A program made the translations under genes and the position numbers. A stretch of 64,000 bases of DNA from Moniliella sp. 'wahieum'. Lineage: Eukaryota; Basidiomycota; Moniliellomycetes; Moniliellales; Moniliellaceae. A model generated the notes under the pieces. The model saw only the letters and a list, made by a program, of their open reading frames with translations. It did no database searches and was not told the DNA's origin. The DNA lies in assembly GCA_003971905.1 (NCBI GenBank), contig RSEE01000046.1:248001-312000 (forward strand), given 5' to 3'. Below are positions 47,295-58,829 of this stretch, in pieces (within the stretch, counting starts at the first letter, position 1; the number at the start of each line of letters is the position of its first letter).

Positions 47295-49742
47295 TTAGAC
47301 AGGAGAGGCGCAGCCAAAAGAGGTACCAGTGGCCCCGCCTCGTTGGAATGTTTGCTTGATAGCTTCACCGGAGCCGTACATGCCCAAGCCAGACATGGTG
47401 AACGAAGCCAGGGCCAAAGTCAACAGCGCAGCTTTGGGCACGACCGAGGGGATCATCAAGCCTCCCAAACAGCAGTGGCCACTGAAGAATCCCCGGCGCC
47501 AACGGGACCACATGCGCCAGCTGTCCACCCGCTTGACGCCAGCGTACGGGGTGAATTCACCATCCCCGACCATAGCGTCATAGTGCATCCACCAAGCCAG
47601 TGCAAAGGTAAAGGGGAATGAGTAGCTGAAATTGACAATCGCGACGGCACTGATGATTCCCGCCACGGTCTGGACCTGTGGGATGGCCGAGGCAATCACA
47701 TAGCTCAGCACCCAGTACATTGTCGACCAGGGAATCCTTAACCACCAACCTGGCATGAAGCGAAAACAATGAAAGGCGGTCAGCATATAAGATTCTCACA
47801 AAATATCAAGCCTCGTGTTTGCGAGGTGAAAGGTGGCATCACTTACCCACACGTGTGGTTAGCTTTGGCCCATGGAAGAGGTCCTCAACAAGGCCAATAT
47901 ATGACGTTTTGATGCCAACGGACGCGTAGATGGACGTAGCAGCAACCGAAGTGATGATACTAAGGACGTTGCACAAGTCGCGAGCTCTGCCGGCAGCTAT
48001 GCCTTGGAAGGACAGTGGTAGAGTCCATTGGCCCGAGTAGCAGTAGAAGAAGATGGAGTAAATGAGGTAAATGACCAAGATCAGCGTCTGAGCCATGAAA
48101 CAGCCCTTGTAAAAGTCCCGTGGCTGACGCATCTCGGCCATCATCTCAATAAACACCATGGCTCCTGCGTACTGTACCATCAAAACAGAAAGGGATGTGT
48201 TAGCCGAATCGCTGAAGAGTGTGAGAGACAAGCGCGAAAAGACAAAGAGGAGACTCGGCCCTTGGGACTAGGGGGGGTGGAGTTGGTGAGGCTATGCCTC
48301 TCTTCCCAATTCGGGACCCGCTGCACTCACAGCAAAAACCATGTTATTGATACCGTTAATCTTGCTCGGCAGATCGCCATGGGCAAAGGCCACGACGACG
48401 ATGGGTTTGGGCGCCGAGTCAGACGAAAGACCATTGTTCATTACGGCAGTCCAGTCGGGGCCTTCGTTGCGAATTACGCCCATGGTGACAAATACGACGA
48501 GCAAGTTGAGAATCACCGCAACGTTGGACGCCAACGACATGCCGCGGAGCGTGCGGATCTCTGAAATAGGAATAAGAGGTCAATACCTGAGCTCTAGCAT
48601 AGAAAGAGAAGGCGTCAAGAGAGGGATGACGAACGTGTGACTGCAATTCCGACCAAGGCCCACACCAGGACACCCACGGTGAAGCAGAGCGCGTGGCCAG
48701 GCGTGTTGGTAATGAGCTGGACACGTATCGAATTCAAAGTCAGGGTTCGATCATTTTCCTTGTACCAATCGAAAGAGAAGAAGAAAACGTACCTGGACTA
48801 AGCCCATGCCACAGCTAAGAATGATGGTTGCGACCATGAACACAAGCTGAATGGCTTGGAGGATGCTGATCAGGTGCCGGAACCAAGGGCCAATGAGACG
48901 TTCTGCTATGTCGGAATACGTGCGCACAGGGAACCGGGATGAATCCAGTGCACAGAAGCATACCTGCAGCAGCCATCCACTTAAAGCTGCCAACACGCCC
49001 ATCTGCCAACAAAAATGCACAGTGGAGGTCAGCATCGCGACTTCGTCACACGGCGTACTAAATATCTTTTGTGATGCCCCGAGGGGCTCGTGGGGGATTT
49101 CGTGGCAAGTAGTTGTTGATACCAGCACATGGTTGTCAACTTCCACAGAAAACGTACCACAACATAGAGAATTGTTCCAGGAACAAGGCCGACTTGGGAC
49201 TGGGCGTAAGGAGACGTAACCGGACCAAAAATATCTGTGACAATAAGGGCAAACACACTGCTGACGCCCGTGAGACGGAGAGCACGATGGAGGTCAAGGT
49301 CATGGACCGCCTCAGGGGGGAGCCCCTCGTATTGGGGAGAGGTGGCAGTCAGATCGGTAGTCATGGTTACCTCGGGCTTTCCCATTTCTTTCTCGTCAGG
49401 GGGTTCGTCGAGCGCTGCAGCTGCTCGCGTGGGCGTGGCCCGTTTCTTGGTAAACTGACGGACCAGCTCCACGGCCGGGTTGGTTCCCCGGATACCGTTG
49501 CGATAGTCCTCCTCTTCTTCCTCACGCTGGACACGGGCCCAGTAGTGGTACTCCTCAAGTAATGCACCATGGAAACCGTGGTACTCGAGACCCCGCGCGA
49601 TACGGTCGTGCGACAAGGTACGATTGAAGGCGGGAATGACAACCTCGTCCGATTTCACTACTTTTTCATCAAGTACATGAGTGTCCTCGGCCAGGCTGTG
49701 TCCTGGGTCTTGGAGGGAAAGGCCGGCAAGAGTAGCCGACAT
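47295..49742 (-). CDS. Amino-acid transporter of the AAAP family (Aa_trans)
   Basis: Predicted proton-coupled amino-acid permease with about ten membrane helices. The ATG at 49742 opens a hydrophilic cytoplasmic N-terminus of about 180 residues containing charged segments. Helices follow: VSSVFALIVTDIFG, then after an intron near 49.16 kb GVLAALSGWLLQ and ALDSSRFPVRTYSDIAERL, a motif typical of fungal members, followed by IQLVFMVATIILSCGMGL. Later exons give ALCFTVGVLVWALVGI, LASNVAVILNLLVVFVTMG, MAQTLILVIYLIYSIFFY, LCNVLSIITSVAATSIYASV, VQTVAGIISAVAIVNFSYSF and a final helix near 47.4 kb. At least five short introns are implied between 49.16 and 47.79 kb. This gene shows fewer frame breaks than its neighbours. 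Substrate range cannot be told from the sequence. Confidence 0.87.
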
Positions 49743-49744
49743 GA

Positions 49745-50868
49745 TGATGACGAGAGATGGGAAGGTACTTGCGTATTGTTCACACGTGGGTGATGGGAGG
49801 GAGCAATGCTCGTTGGGGATTGGCAGTTGCTGTATGCGAAGAAGGGAAAAGGGGAGGCTGGGTTTATATTCTGTGACTCTGGGCCGCAAAATGCGCAATC
49901 GACAAACACTCCATATAGGCAGAGATGCGTGATGTCGGGTGAGTCCAAGCTGCGGCGCCGCTTGGATCGGCCGCAGGTCGCAATCATTAATCAGACATCA
50001 CCCTCTAGGCTAGCCACCCACCGCTCGCCTTGGGCAAGTCCCTTCAGGACGTTCAGGGTGCACTTTGGTGTCCCCCACACGGCGTTGAAAAGGCACCGCG
50101 CCCCTGGGAGTTCCCAGGATGTCAGATGATCGATGACAAGATTGTGCACAAGAAATTTCGATTAGCTATGTACCACGTACCACCCATCCCACCTTCCACC
50201 TTCCACCTCCCCCTCCTCCTGGTACCACGTTACCTCTTACTCTCACCAACCTCACTCCGACCTTTGCATCCAGCTACTTTCGCGGCTATCTAGGGACCTC
50301 ATAGGACAGTCCTAACCGGTACGCGGTACGCGGAACGCGGGTACCCGGAAGGAGGTCGTACCTGTATCCGATCCCGATAGCAAGCGAAAGAATGTACAGC
50401 AAGCAAGCAAGCAAAAGAAGAACGAGGGGAACGAGGGTAACGGGGCGAACGGAGCGAACGAGGGGAAGCGCACAAGTCTCCGGGAAGCGCAGTGCGAAAC
50501 AGGCGAAGGGGAAAAGGGGAGAGGGTTAGGGGGGCAAGAACGTAAAGACAGCGAAGAGGGTAAATCGAGAGGGCAAAAACGAGAGAAGAAAGTGAGTGGT
50601 GGGAGGGAGGGAGGGAGTGGGGGAGGGGCACAAAAGGTAAAAAAAACGTGGGCAGGACCGAGCCAAAATAAAACAAATCCCCAAGTCCCAAGTCCCTCCC
50701 CTCCTCCCACCCTCTCCCTCCCGAAAAGAGTGGCCAAACACCGAGGCAGGGTATCAGCAAGCGGCGGCGTGGTTGGGACGAGAAGTGGGAGTTGAAGGTT
50801 GAGGGGTGAAGGTTGAAGGTTGGGAGTTGCATGGGATTACCTTGCCTGCCTTGCCTTGCCCTACCCGG
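49745..50868. other. Promoter side of the transporter gene and 3' flank of the kinesin gene
   Basis: Contains a MITE-end relic (50136-50172) and a purine-rich stretch (50.4-50.65 kb). No gene supported. Confidence 0.5.
50136..50172 (+). mobile_element. MITE end relic related to the element at 3580-3697
   Basis: ACAAGATTGTGCAC, then AAATTTCGATTAGCTATGTA, matches the left end and adjoining interior of the element at 3.6 kb in reverse orientation, including the terminal CGATTAGCTATG followed by TA. The opposite end was not found nearby, so it is probably truncated or a diverged copy. Confidence 0.6.
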
Positions 50869-50870
50869 GG

Positions 50871-53702
50871 TTACATGCAAAACAAGCGAGCATTCTTGCG
50901 TTTGGCCACTTCGTCCAAGCGTGCGGCCAACTGTTCTTTGGCCTTCTCCTTAGCCAGACGTTCTTGTTGTACGCGAGACTCCCAATCCTGTTTTTCCTGC
51001 TGGACCGAAGACCGGACACGCTCAAGATCGGCCGAAGTAAGGTCCAAGCGCGCCCGGGCGTCCTTGACCTCAGTTGTCAACTGATCCCTCTCACGCGTAA
51101 CTTCGCCCAGCTGCACCGCGCTTTGCGCAAGTTCCGTTCCGAGTCGTTCAGCGCTGCTTCTAACGTTGCAGCCAGCTCGACATTGGCGCGCTTGTCGGCC
51201 TCCAAGTTGACCAACTGCAATTTCAACGCTTTGGTCTCGGCTGCGCGCTCCGAGAGGAGGCGGTGCAACGATCCTTCCCCACCTTCCGTCGACTCGCTCG
51301 GGATGGTCGTGACGCTCGTATCGCTCGGCTGGGGCGCATGTTGCCACAAACTGGGCGTGGTACGCACGGTGCTGCCACCTGCACTGTCGCGTTCCACGGG
51401 GGTGGCCGAGCCGGAGCGTGCGCCTGCGGCAGTAGTGCTAGTGGCAGTGGGAGTGGTAATGGTAGTGGGCACGGGGGGCACAGGCATAGCAGGTGGTGGG
51501 GTAGGTGGTGGAGCGCCACGTAAGAAACGACCGTCGACCATGCCGGATCTACGAGCCAACGCTCGGACTTTTAACCTTGAATCCTGCAGGGCCTGTTCGA
51601 CCCGAGCCTTTTCGTCCATCAAAGCATTGTAGGCAGCCTTTTGAGCGGTCAAATCTTTCCGGACCAAGGTGACTTGGTCACGTTGAGACTCGAGTTCGCG
51701 CAGTAAGAGGTCATGGCCTCCCATGGGTGCTTCGGCTTCACGTACGACGCGTAGTTCGGTTGTCAACTGGTCCCGTTCGGCGCGCCGATAACTCCGTCAC
51801 GTAATTTTCCAGCGTGACCAACGCCTCGTTCGCTTCGTCCCGTTCTTTGCGTAGTAAACTGACTTCGCCCGGGTCCGAGCCCAGCTGGTCCTGCAATGCG
51901 TCGGCACGGGTGACCAGTTCTACATTGGCTTCTCGCAGTGCCGCATGGTCCGCCATCAACGCCTCGGCCTCGGCCGTGAGCTTGGTGCGTTCCCGCTCGT
52001 GCTCCTCGACCAGCTGGGCAAGCGCAGCTTCATGGTCCGCGTCGAGCTGCGCACGCTCCTGTTGGAACTGCATGCGCATTTCTTCGGCCGTAGTAAAGTC
52101 GACTTGGTCATCCAAGTTTTCTTGGTCCAACGGCGGGGTGGGGAACGCGATGCCCATCTCGCTACTTTCGTCGTCTGAGCGGGGCGGGGCAGGAAGAGAT
52201 TGCGAGAGTTGACGTGACCTTCGTTCGGTCAAGATGGACGCGCGTGTGGTGGAGGTATGTGTGGCTTCGAGACGCTCGAGTTCTTCAGTGTGGGACTGGT
52301 GGAGGTCGTGGAGCTCTTGGGCATGTTGCTCTTTAAGTGTAGCGATGGTATGCATGTGCTCGGCGCGTTGGGCTTCCAATTCGGCCTGCAGCACAGCAAC
52401 TTGGGCTTGGTGCTCCGACTGGGACTGGGCAAGTTGCTTCATCAGGCCCTCGACCATCTCTGCGTTGGGCTCACTTTCCTTCGCCCCGGGCGAGACGACG
52501 GCGGGGGGGGACAACGGTGTTACCGGGGCAGCGCCAGGGTGGAGCGCACGTTGTTCCGTTGAAAGTTGTACCAACTCCTCGTCTCGTTCGCGCAAGGTGG
52601 CCTGCAATTGGTTCACCTCCTTCTCCAATGAAAGTACTTTGCGCTCCAGCGCTTCTTGGGTCTCGGTCGCCATGGGCGTCGCAGCCAACGGCATGGCCAG
52701 CGGTAAAGCCACACTTCCTGACCGACTGTGCGACGCCAAGTTCAACGTCCTTCGCGGGCCATTGGACAGGGTGCGACTATGGTTGGGTCCGTCTGTGCTG
52801 GCTGGGGTAGTGGTAGCGAGAGGAAGAGGTGGAGGTGGTGGTGGCAGCAGTGGTGGGCGAGGTGGTACGGGAAGAGAGAGGATGAACGTCTCTTGTCTCG
52901 GGGGTCGAGTCGGCGGGCTTGTACCGGACGGAGGAGAAGGACCGGCGGGCACGAACAATACTGTTGCTACGGCTGCGGCTGGACTGGGCTGAAGCAAAGG
53001 AAGACCGACGACTGCGTGGGGCGACAGAATCGTCATCCGAATCGTACGCAGAGGCGGTACTGTTCCTGCGTGTGCGTACGGCGGGCGTCCACGACTCGCG
53101 TTGCGACCGCCTGCGCTCTGCAATGGCCAAGGGAGATAAGCGTCCGTCCAGTGGATCCAGCTCTTCCATCTCTTCGCCGTCTTTGGACTGGGTCAGGGCA
53201 GCTTTCAGTCGTGCAATCTCTTGTTCGGCGGTATGGTGACGGGATTGGGCTTTGCCTTGCTCGGCCAGCGCGCGGGCATGTTGGTCCCGTAGTAAACTGA
53301 TTTGAGCTTGCAGCGCCGCAATCGTCGGCGGTGACGATTCTTCCGTCTGGGGCGGTAGTGACGATTCTTCCATCTCGGACGGTAGGGACGATTCTTTCAT
53401 CGCAGAGGACGACGGTTCTTGCATCGCAGACGGCGAGGGTTCTTGCATGGCAGATGGTGGAACGAGGGCACGGAGCGTGCGCACGTTTTCTGCCGCGCAC
53501 GCCGGACTGGGATCGAGACAGGCAATCACAAGTGTACGCGGGGGCGAGGCTGTGCCTCGGACCAAGTGAGTGAGGTGGGTGGGAGCACCTGCGCTGGCAG
53601 GACGTAACAGCTCATCGAGCAACTGTGGCTGGGGGACCTGCATTCGCGCATCAATATTGAATCCAATCTTTGGTCAGTCCATAGTCCCTAGTCCATAGTC
53701 CC

Positions 53703-53743
<41 letters not shown>

Positions 53744-53744
53744 C

Positions 53745-53800
<56 letters not shown>

Positions 53801-54852
53801 GTACTTAGCACTTGGTACTCGTACGGGGTATCGTGTCTCCTGCCTAGTGACTCGAGCCAAATCACGTAAATACGCAAATCACGTACGTACATCACGTAAA
53901 TCACGTACATCACTCTGGAGGGAGCGGCAGGCCGAGTGGACAGGGGCAAGGGCAGGGGCAAGGGCAGGGGGAGAGGCAGGGGAGACGTACCGTGTCGGAA
54001 CTGGCCATGTCGAGAAAATGGAGTTTGCTACTACTTCCCGAAGGTCTTGTGAGGCAGAGCGTGAAAAGCGTGCGCAGGGTGAGGCGACGCGCGCAGCGCG
54101 TCCCGGCCTAGGGAGAGGTAAGCCATCAAGTTATTAACGGACGAGATGGCGATTAGATTCAGATGAGGTTGTTCGGTGCTAGAACAATCCGACAGAAGGT
54201 CCTGTACTGTGTCGCCAACGATACTGACAAACGAAGCTTGTACGGTCCCGTCGGCACCGGCTAGCGATAAGGTTTCCTTGACGGCGCGGGGAGGAGACCT
54301 GTCACGTTGTCGGCTTCGTCGGCTGAACGGTCGAGGCCGTCGGGATCGGCCATGCCGAGGGTGAAGGATTTACCGCTCTGGCTCGGGCCGTAGGCGAGCA
54401 GCGCAGCGTCATGGCCAGCGAGAAAGGCGAGGACGAGCGGGTGGGCAAGACGGTAGACGTCGTGCTGCGTCGCGGACGCGGGCAAGGTGTGGTGGAGAGG
54501 GAAAGAGTGGGGGGGATACTGATGTGGTCTTCGGCAGAGAGGAAGGTGGCAGGCTGAGGCGCAGAAGTATCAGTATCAATGGCGTCGGCGTTGGTCGTGG
54601 CCTCGAGAGGGGGCGGGGTGGAGGAGGCGTGCGCCGGGGGACGGAGGCGTGCTGCGAGCTGCACGCCGGCCGTGGCGATGGGCAAGGAGTTGGAGTCGGG
54701 GATGGGCCTGGGGGCTGGGGCTGGGGCTGGGGCTGGGGCTGGGGCAGGGCAGCGGCGGGGACGGGGGACGAGGGGGGAGAAGAGGCTGGTGGGGCGGGTG
54801 CTGCAGGGGTAGCGCCAAAGCCCCAGCTGCCGAGTCCGAAGGGAGGAGCCAT
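50871..54852 (-). CDS. Divergent kinesin with long coiled-coil tail
   Basis: Microtubule-motor family protein. The N-terminus is Pro/Ala-rich with a CTGGGG-encoded repeat (54711-54742), then VQLAARLRPP (kinesin strand 1). Also seen are VYRLAHPLVLAFLAGHDAAL, the P-loop AYGPSQSGKSFTLG (canonical AYGQTGSGKT), FVSIVGDTVQDLLSD, and SSSKLHFLDMASSDT at the switch II position (canonical DLAGSE). After an intron of roughly 0.3 kb made largely of a 7-bp repeat come GFNIDARMQVPQPQLLDELL and LTHLVRGTASPPRTLVIACL, the last motor strand. The tail has Ser/Arg-rich linkers and coiled coils (LERKVLSLEKEVNQLQATL, QSEHQAQVAVLQAELEAQ, and so on) ending RLFCM. Both nucleotide motifs deviate, so ATPase activity is in doubt. 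Frame breaks occur near 54.72, 54.49, 54.27, 54.05, 51.79 and 51.12 kb. Confidence 0.82.
53681..53799. repeat. ATAGTCC heptanucleotide microsatellite in a kinesin intron
   Basis: Seventeen tandem 7-bp units, mostly ATAGTCC with interspersed CTAGTCC. It lies between the switch II exon and the next motor exon. Read on the minus strand it gives an uninterrupted repeated peptide frame, which I consider incidental. Confidence 0.92.
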
Positions 54853-54854
54853 GG

Positions 54855-55475
54855 TGGGGGGCGGCCGCAGGGGGTGGGGGGGGTGGGAGAGGGGGAGGAG
54901 GAGCGGGAGAGAGAAGGTGCTGGTGGAGGTGGTGGCGACGGGACTGGTAATGGGCATGGCACTCCCCACGAGGACACGGCCAGCGGGCAGGCAGGCAGGC
55001 AGGCGAGGCGCAGGCGGCGCGGTGCGCTGGCAGGGAGCGAGTGGCGGGTGAGACGCGTGCGCTTTCTGGTGTGGCGGCGTGGCGGTAGGGTTGGCGTGCA
55101 CGCACCGCGCCAGTGTGGGAGGCGGGGCCGGGCCGGGGGCGCCGCTGCGCCACGCGCGCTCCGGCACGGCAGGGCGCACACTGCCCCCCCTGCTGCGGAG
55201 GCACTGCGCCGCCCATGCGTGCCTTTTTTCTCTTGCCTTATCCGCCGCTGCCACGCGGATCGTCGGCCATCCATCCTCTCACCCCCTCTCTGGCCGATGA
55301 CGCTCAGCGATCATCCGTCCGCACCACACCATCCCCTGCGCCGTCACACGTGAATCGGACTCTGTCGGGCTCCTTCTCCTTGTCTTTCTCCCCCCTGCTT
55401 TTGGTACGAGCACACATGCAATAGATGAATCCACACACACACAGCACAGCACACCCCAGTCATGCCCAGCCAAGC
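54855..55475. other. Spacer between kinesin start and HEM3 end
   Basis: GC-rich promoter side of the kinesin gene, then the 3' flank of HEM3 with a short CA repeat (55432-55443). No gene supported. Confidence 0.45.
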
Positions 55476-55477
55476 AG

Positions 55478-57438
55478 CTATACCTCCCATGCTTTTGGTT
55501 GGCCGTCGGCGCGGGGCTCGAACCGACGGTCGACCTCGGCCGGCGTACCAGCCAACTTCTCCCCGAGCCCCATCCCGCCATTGTCCGCCACCGTGGCCAA
55601 AGTCGCTGTGGTGGCGGTGGTGGTGGTGGACGCAATGGAGGACGCATCGTCAGCTGTGCGCAGACGCTTGAGCCCAATCACCTCTTCGTGCTCGCCTGCT
55701 GTGCGCTTGGCGCCTGCCTGGCGCCGCGCTGCATCCGCCTGCTCCGCCAGGGCACGATGACGTTCCACCTCGGCCAAAATGTCCCGTGCACCCTTTGCGG
55801 TGACCAGGACGTCTGCTACGTGCTGGCCCAACGCACGTGCCTCCTCTACGGTCGTGCAGTGCCGCACGGCATACGCGTTCGCACGCCGCGAGCCGTCGAG
55901 CGAGACAACGTGGGCGACCATGTTGATCCGAATGCCTTCTGGCGGCACGGTAGCTCGGTCGGCAATGCCCATGTCGGCTGGACAGGGCAACTTGGGAGCA
56001 GCCGCTCGCGCCGCAATAGCACCCCGAGCAAGTTGTTCCAACCGCGGTGTAGACGGGCGGGTGGAAACGATCTCATGGCCTTCCACCACCACCACCTCCG
56101 GTCCTCCCGACGAGGACGAAACGGAAGCGGAAGCGGAAGCCGAAGCGGAAGCGGATGCAGGCGAGGCAGACGCGTCCTGGTGACATGCGCTGCACATGCC
56201 GCCCGTCGAGCCGCCTCGTCGTGCTCGCCAAACCAGGTATCCACGCCGACTGGGACCGAACATCCGCCTTCCAACTTGCGCAGCAGAGCGCGCTCGGCTT
56301 CGCATACAAACGTCGACTTCCAACAGCCAATCGACTGGACCATAGCGGCGATCCTAGCGTCGCGGTTGGTCGCTGGGTCAGCGCCAGGGGGAGGGGTACG
56401 AATCTCGACGCCCAAGGACCCCTGGCCGACAGAGTAGTAGAGTACAGGTGCTTGGAGATAAGCCGTGATGCGATGGTGCATGTCGAGGCGGTGCAATCCA
56501 GCGGCAGCGAGGACGAGGGCAGTGTAAGGACCCTTGGCGCATCGAGCTTGGCCAAGCGCGTGTTGATGTTTCCGCGCACGTCGGAAAAGACGAGTTTGGG
56601 GTAGCGGCTGCGCAGCTGGGCCACGCGGCGTACGGACGAGGTACCAATTACCGAGCCGGCTGGCAACTCGTCCAACGTCTGGTACGCGAGCCCCGACTTG
56701 ACGACCAACGCGTCGCGCGGGTCCTCGCGTTCCAAGATAGCAGCAATGTGCGATCCGGGAGCCTGGGTCGTCGGGATATCCTTGAGCGAATGCACAATCG
56801 CATCTACTGCACCTTGATGCAGAGCCGTTTGCAGTTCCTTGGTCCAGATCGCTCGGCCTTCTCCGCCAATCACATAGAGCGGCGAGCGCTGGTTAATGTC
56901 GCCGACGGTGCTCATGGACGTGATGGGGAAATGGCAGGCTTCTCGCAAGCCCAGCTGAGTGAGGCGGGTCTTGAGCTTGGCCAAGTCGGTATCGGCACAA
57001 GTGGCCGGGGCGTCAAAGCCAGGGCTAGGATCGCCATAGCGGGCTTCGAGCATGGAGTGGACATGGCTCGTTTGGACCAGGGCAAGTTGCGAGTCGCGCG
57101 AGGCGAGCACGACGGCGCGGGCGGGTCGAGGGTGCGGGCAGCACCGGCAGGCAAGGGCGAAGCGTTGGCGAGCTGCTTGAGCTCGGCAGTGCGTGCCTTG
57201 GCCGAGGCGAGCGGGTCAGAGGGAGACGAGGAGGAGAGGCAGGGGACGGGACTGGGGACGCAGACGCCGAGTCGGTCGTCGGCAGTGCGGAAAAAGATGC
57301 ACTTGGCGTCGGACGGGGCTGGAGGAGGAGGGCGGGGCGCGTCCACAGGCGGGTGGCCGGGCGGCAGGGGCTGGCGGGGTCGTGGGCAACAGGGCAGCGG
57401 AGGGGCATGGTGGGTGGCTGGGGCGCCGGGACGGGCAT
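55478..57438 (-). CDS. HEM3: Hydroxymethylbilane synthase (porphobilinogen deaminase)
   Basis: Polymerises four porphobilinogens to hydroxymethylbilane in heme synthesis; cytosolic. Seen: VVLASRDSQLALVQTSHV, TKELQTALHQGAVDAIVHS with LKDIPT, ALVVKSGLAYQTLDELPAGS, IGTSSVRRVAQLRSRYP, DVRGNINTRLAKLDAP, then in a shifted frame TALVLAAAGLHRLDM and QGSLGVEIR. LLRKLEGGCSVPVGV carries the dipyrromethane-binding cysteine. After it an insertion of about 110 residues, starting with Ser-Ala repeats (about 56.15 kb), separates it from VSLDGSRRANAYAV. The protein then extends some 80 residues past the usual end. One-base breaks lie near 56.54 (AAA read as AA), 56.19 and 57.13 kb. The start is uncertain, as the first 100 codons are low-complexity. 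Confidence 0.93.
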
Positions 57439-57439
57439 G

Positions 57440-58828
57440 GCGGGATGGACGATGGAGGGACAGAGGAGGGCTTAGCTGGTGGAAGCTCGGAGCGTATTTA
57501 CCCACAGGCGCCGCCGGCGGGATCCTTCGTTTTCAGAAAATTGGCGCGGGGGAGGAAGCAGGAAGCATGCAGCATGCAGCCCCGACCGTGCAGCTGAGCT
57601 TCAGCGCGGCTGCCCACGGCGGGCGGCAGGCGGCGGGCGCACGGGGGCAGTGCCACGGCGCTTGCTGCTTTGAAATCTCGCACAGGACGCCGCCCGCCCA
57701 GCAGCGCGCCACTCTTGCCGGCGCCGGGCCACCTGGGCGCACGGCGCCAGTCACACGGCCGCGGCCCAGTGCCACCCCCGGCTGAAAGCCCGGCTGCTTC
57801 CGGCTGCACTGCCGCCCTGCCCGCCTGGGCGGCTTGATTAGCAATGAATATTTGGCTCTTCAGATCTCAGACGCCATGACAACCCCCCATCCATCCATCG
57901 TCTGCGTCCCCCGGCTTTTTTTACCTGGTCCCCCGGCCGCCTCTGCCACAGCGTCCAGCCCAACCAGAGGCGGTACTGTCGTAGCTATGCCTCTCCGGCC
58001 CCGCCCCTCGGCCCCAGCCGGCAAGGGCCTCGCGCGGCAGGCAGAATGGCGTGAGGGCGGCCGGACAGGCGCGCGCGTACTAGTTACTAGTTACTAGGCT
58101 ACTCGCCCCGTGCAACCCCGCTGGCTGGGCCGCTCGCTACTCGCCCTCGGGCCTGGCCCTGGCCCGATTGCCATTGGGGTAGGTAGCGTGGGTCCGGCCG
58201 AGCCAGGCTGGCATGCGACAGCAGCGCCGAGCACCGTGCCAGGCCACTCGCTTGACTAACAGACAAGTGACAAGTGGCGAGGCACTGCTCACGTGACTCT
58301 GCAGTCTCCGCTCAGGCACACGCCATGCATGGTACACCGTACGCCCTGGCTCGGCTTGCAACGTTCAAAGTCAGCCGGCCCAGTGCAACCGTGCAACGCT
58401 ACCAACACCCCCCCACAGCCCCCGAGCGAAGTGGTGCTGCACACCAAGAAGCGTCCCGCGACGAAGCGTACGCGTACCAACCCTCTTTCTGTCTTTCGTC
58501 CTTGTATTGCTGCTTACCCCGTAGTTGATAACCTTTTCGGGCCGACCCCGACCTCGCCGTGCACCTCTTCCTCAATCTAATTCACTTCCATTCACCGTGC
58601 CCCCCACCGCATACGCCACAAGAGCGCTAGGATTGGTTACACTTCACCCCAGGCTGGTGGTGGTACGCCGTGTTGCCTGTTAGCTGGGATTGAATACAAT
58701 TCTTTGCTCTATGCAAAGTGTCCTAACGTGCCCCTCCTCGGCCGCCCCACGTATCGTACTAACTCTCTACACGTCGGATCGACGGAAGGCCAATGTGAGT
58801 GCATGCATGCATAGTGCGTATGCTTATG
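57440..58828. other. Intergenic region between HEM3 and BIO2
   Basis: HEM3 promoter side and BIO2 3' flank. Contains a TTACTAG heptad repeat (58079-58097) and TGCATG repeats near 58.80 kb. No gene or RNA recognised. Confidence 0.5.
58079..58097. repeat. TTACTAG heptanucleotide repeat
   Basis: ACTAGTTACTAGTTACTAG: almost three 7-bp units in intergenic DNA. Confidence 0.8.
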
Positions 58829-58829
58829 C

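Noticed and set aside
53674-53961. Repeated-peptide frame from the heptanucleotide tract
   Set aside because: The 7-bp unit reads as a 7-residue repeat by arithmetic; it lies in the intron between two kinesin motor exons.
55500-55530. tRNA T-arm-like sequence (GGCTCGAACC)
   Set aside because: Lies inside the HEM3 coding end; no acceptor, D or anticodon arm fits around it.
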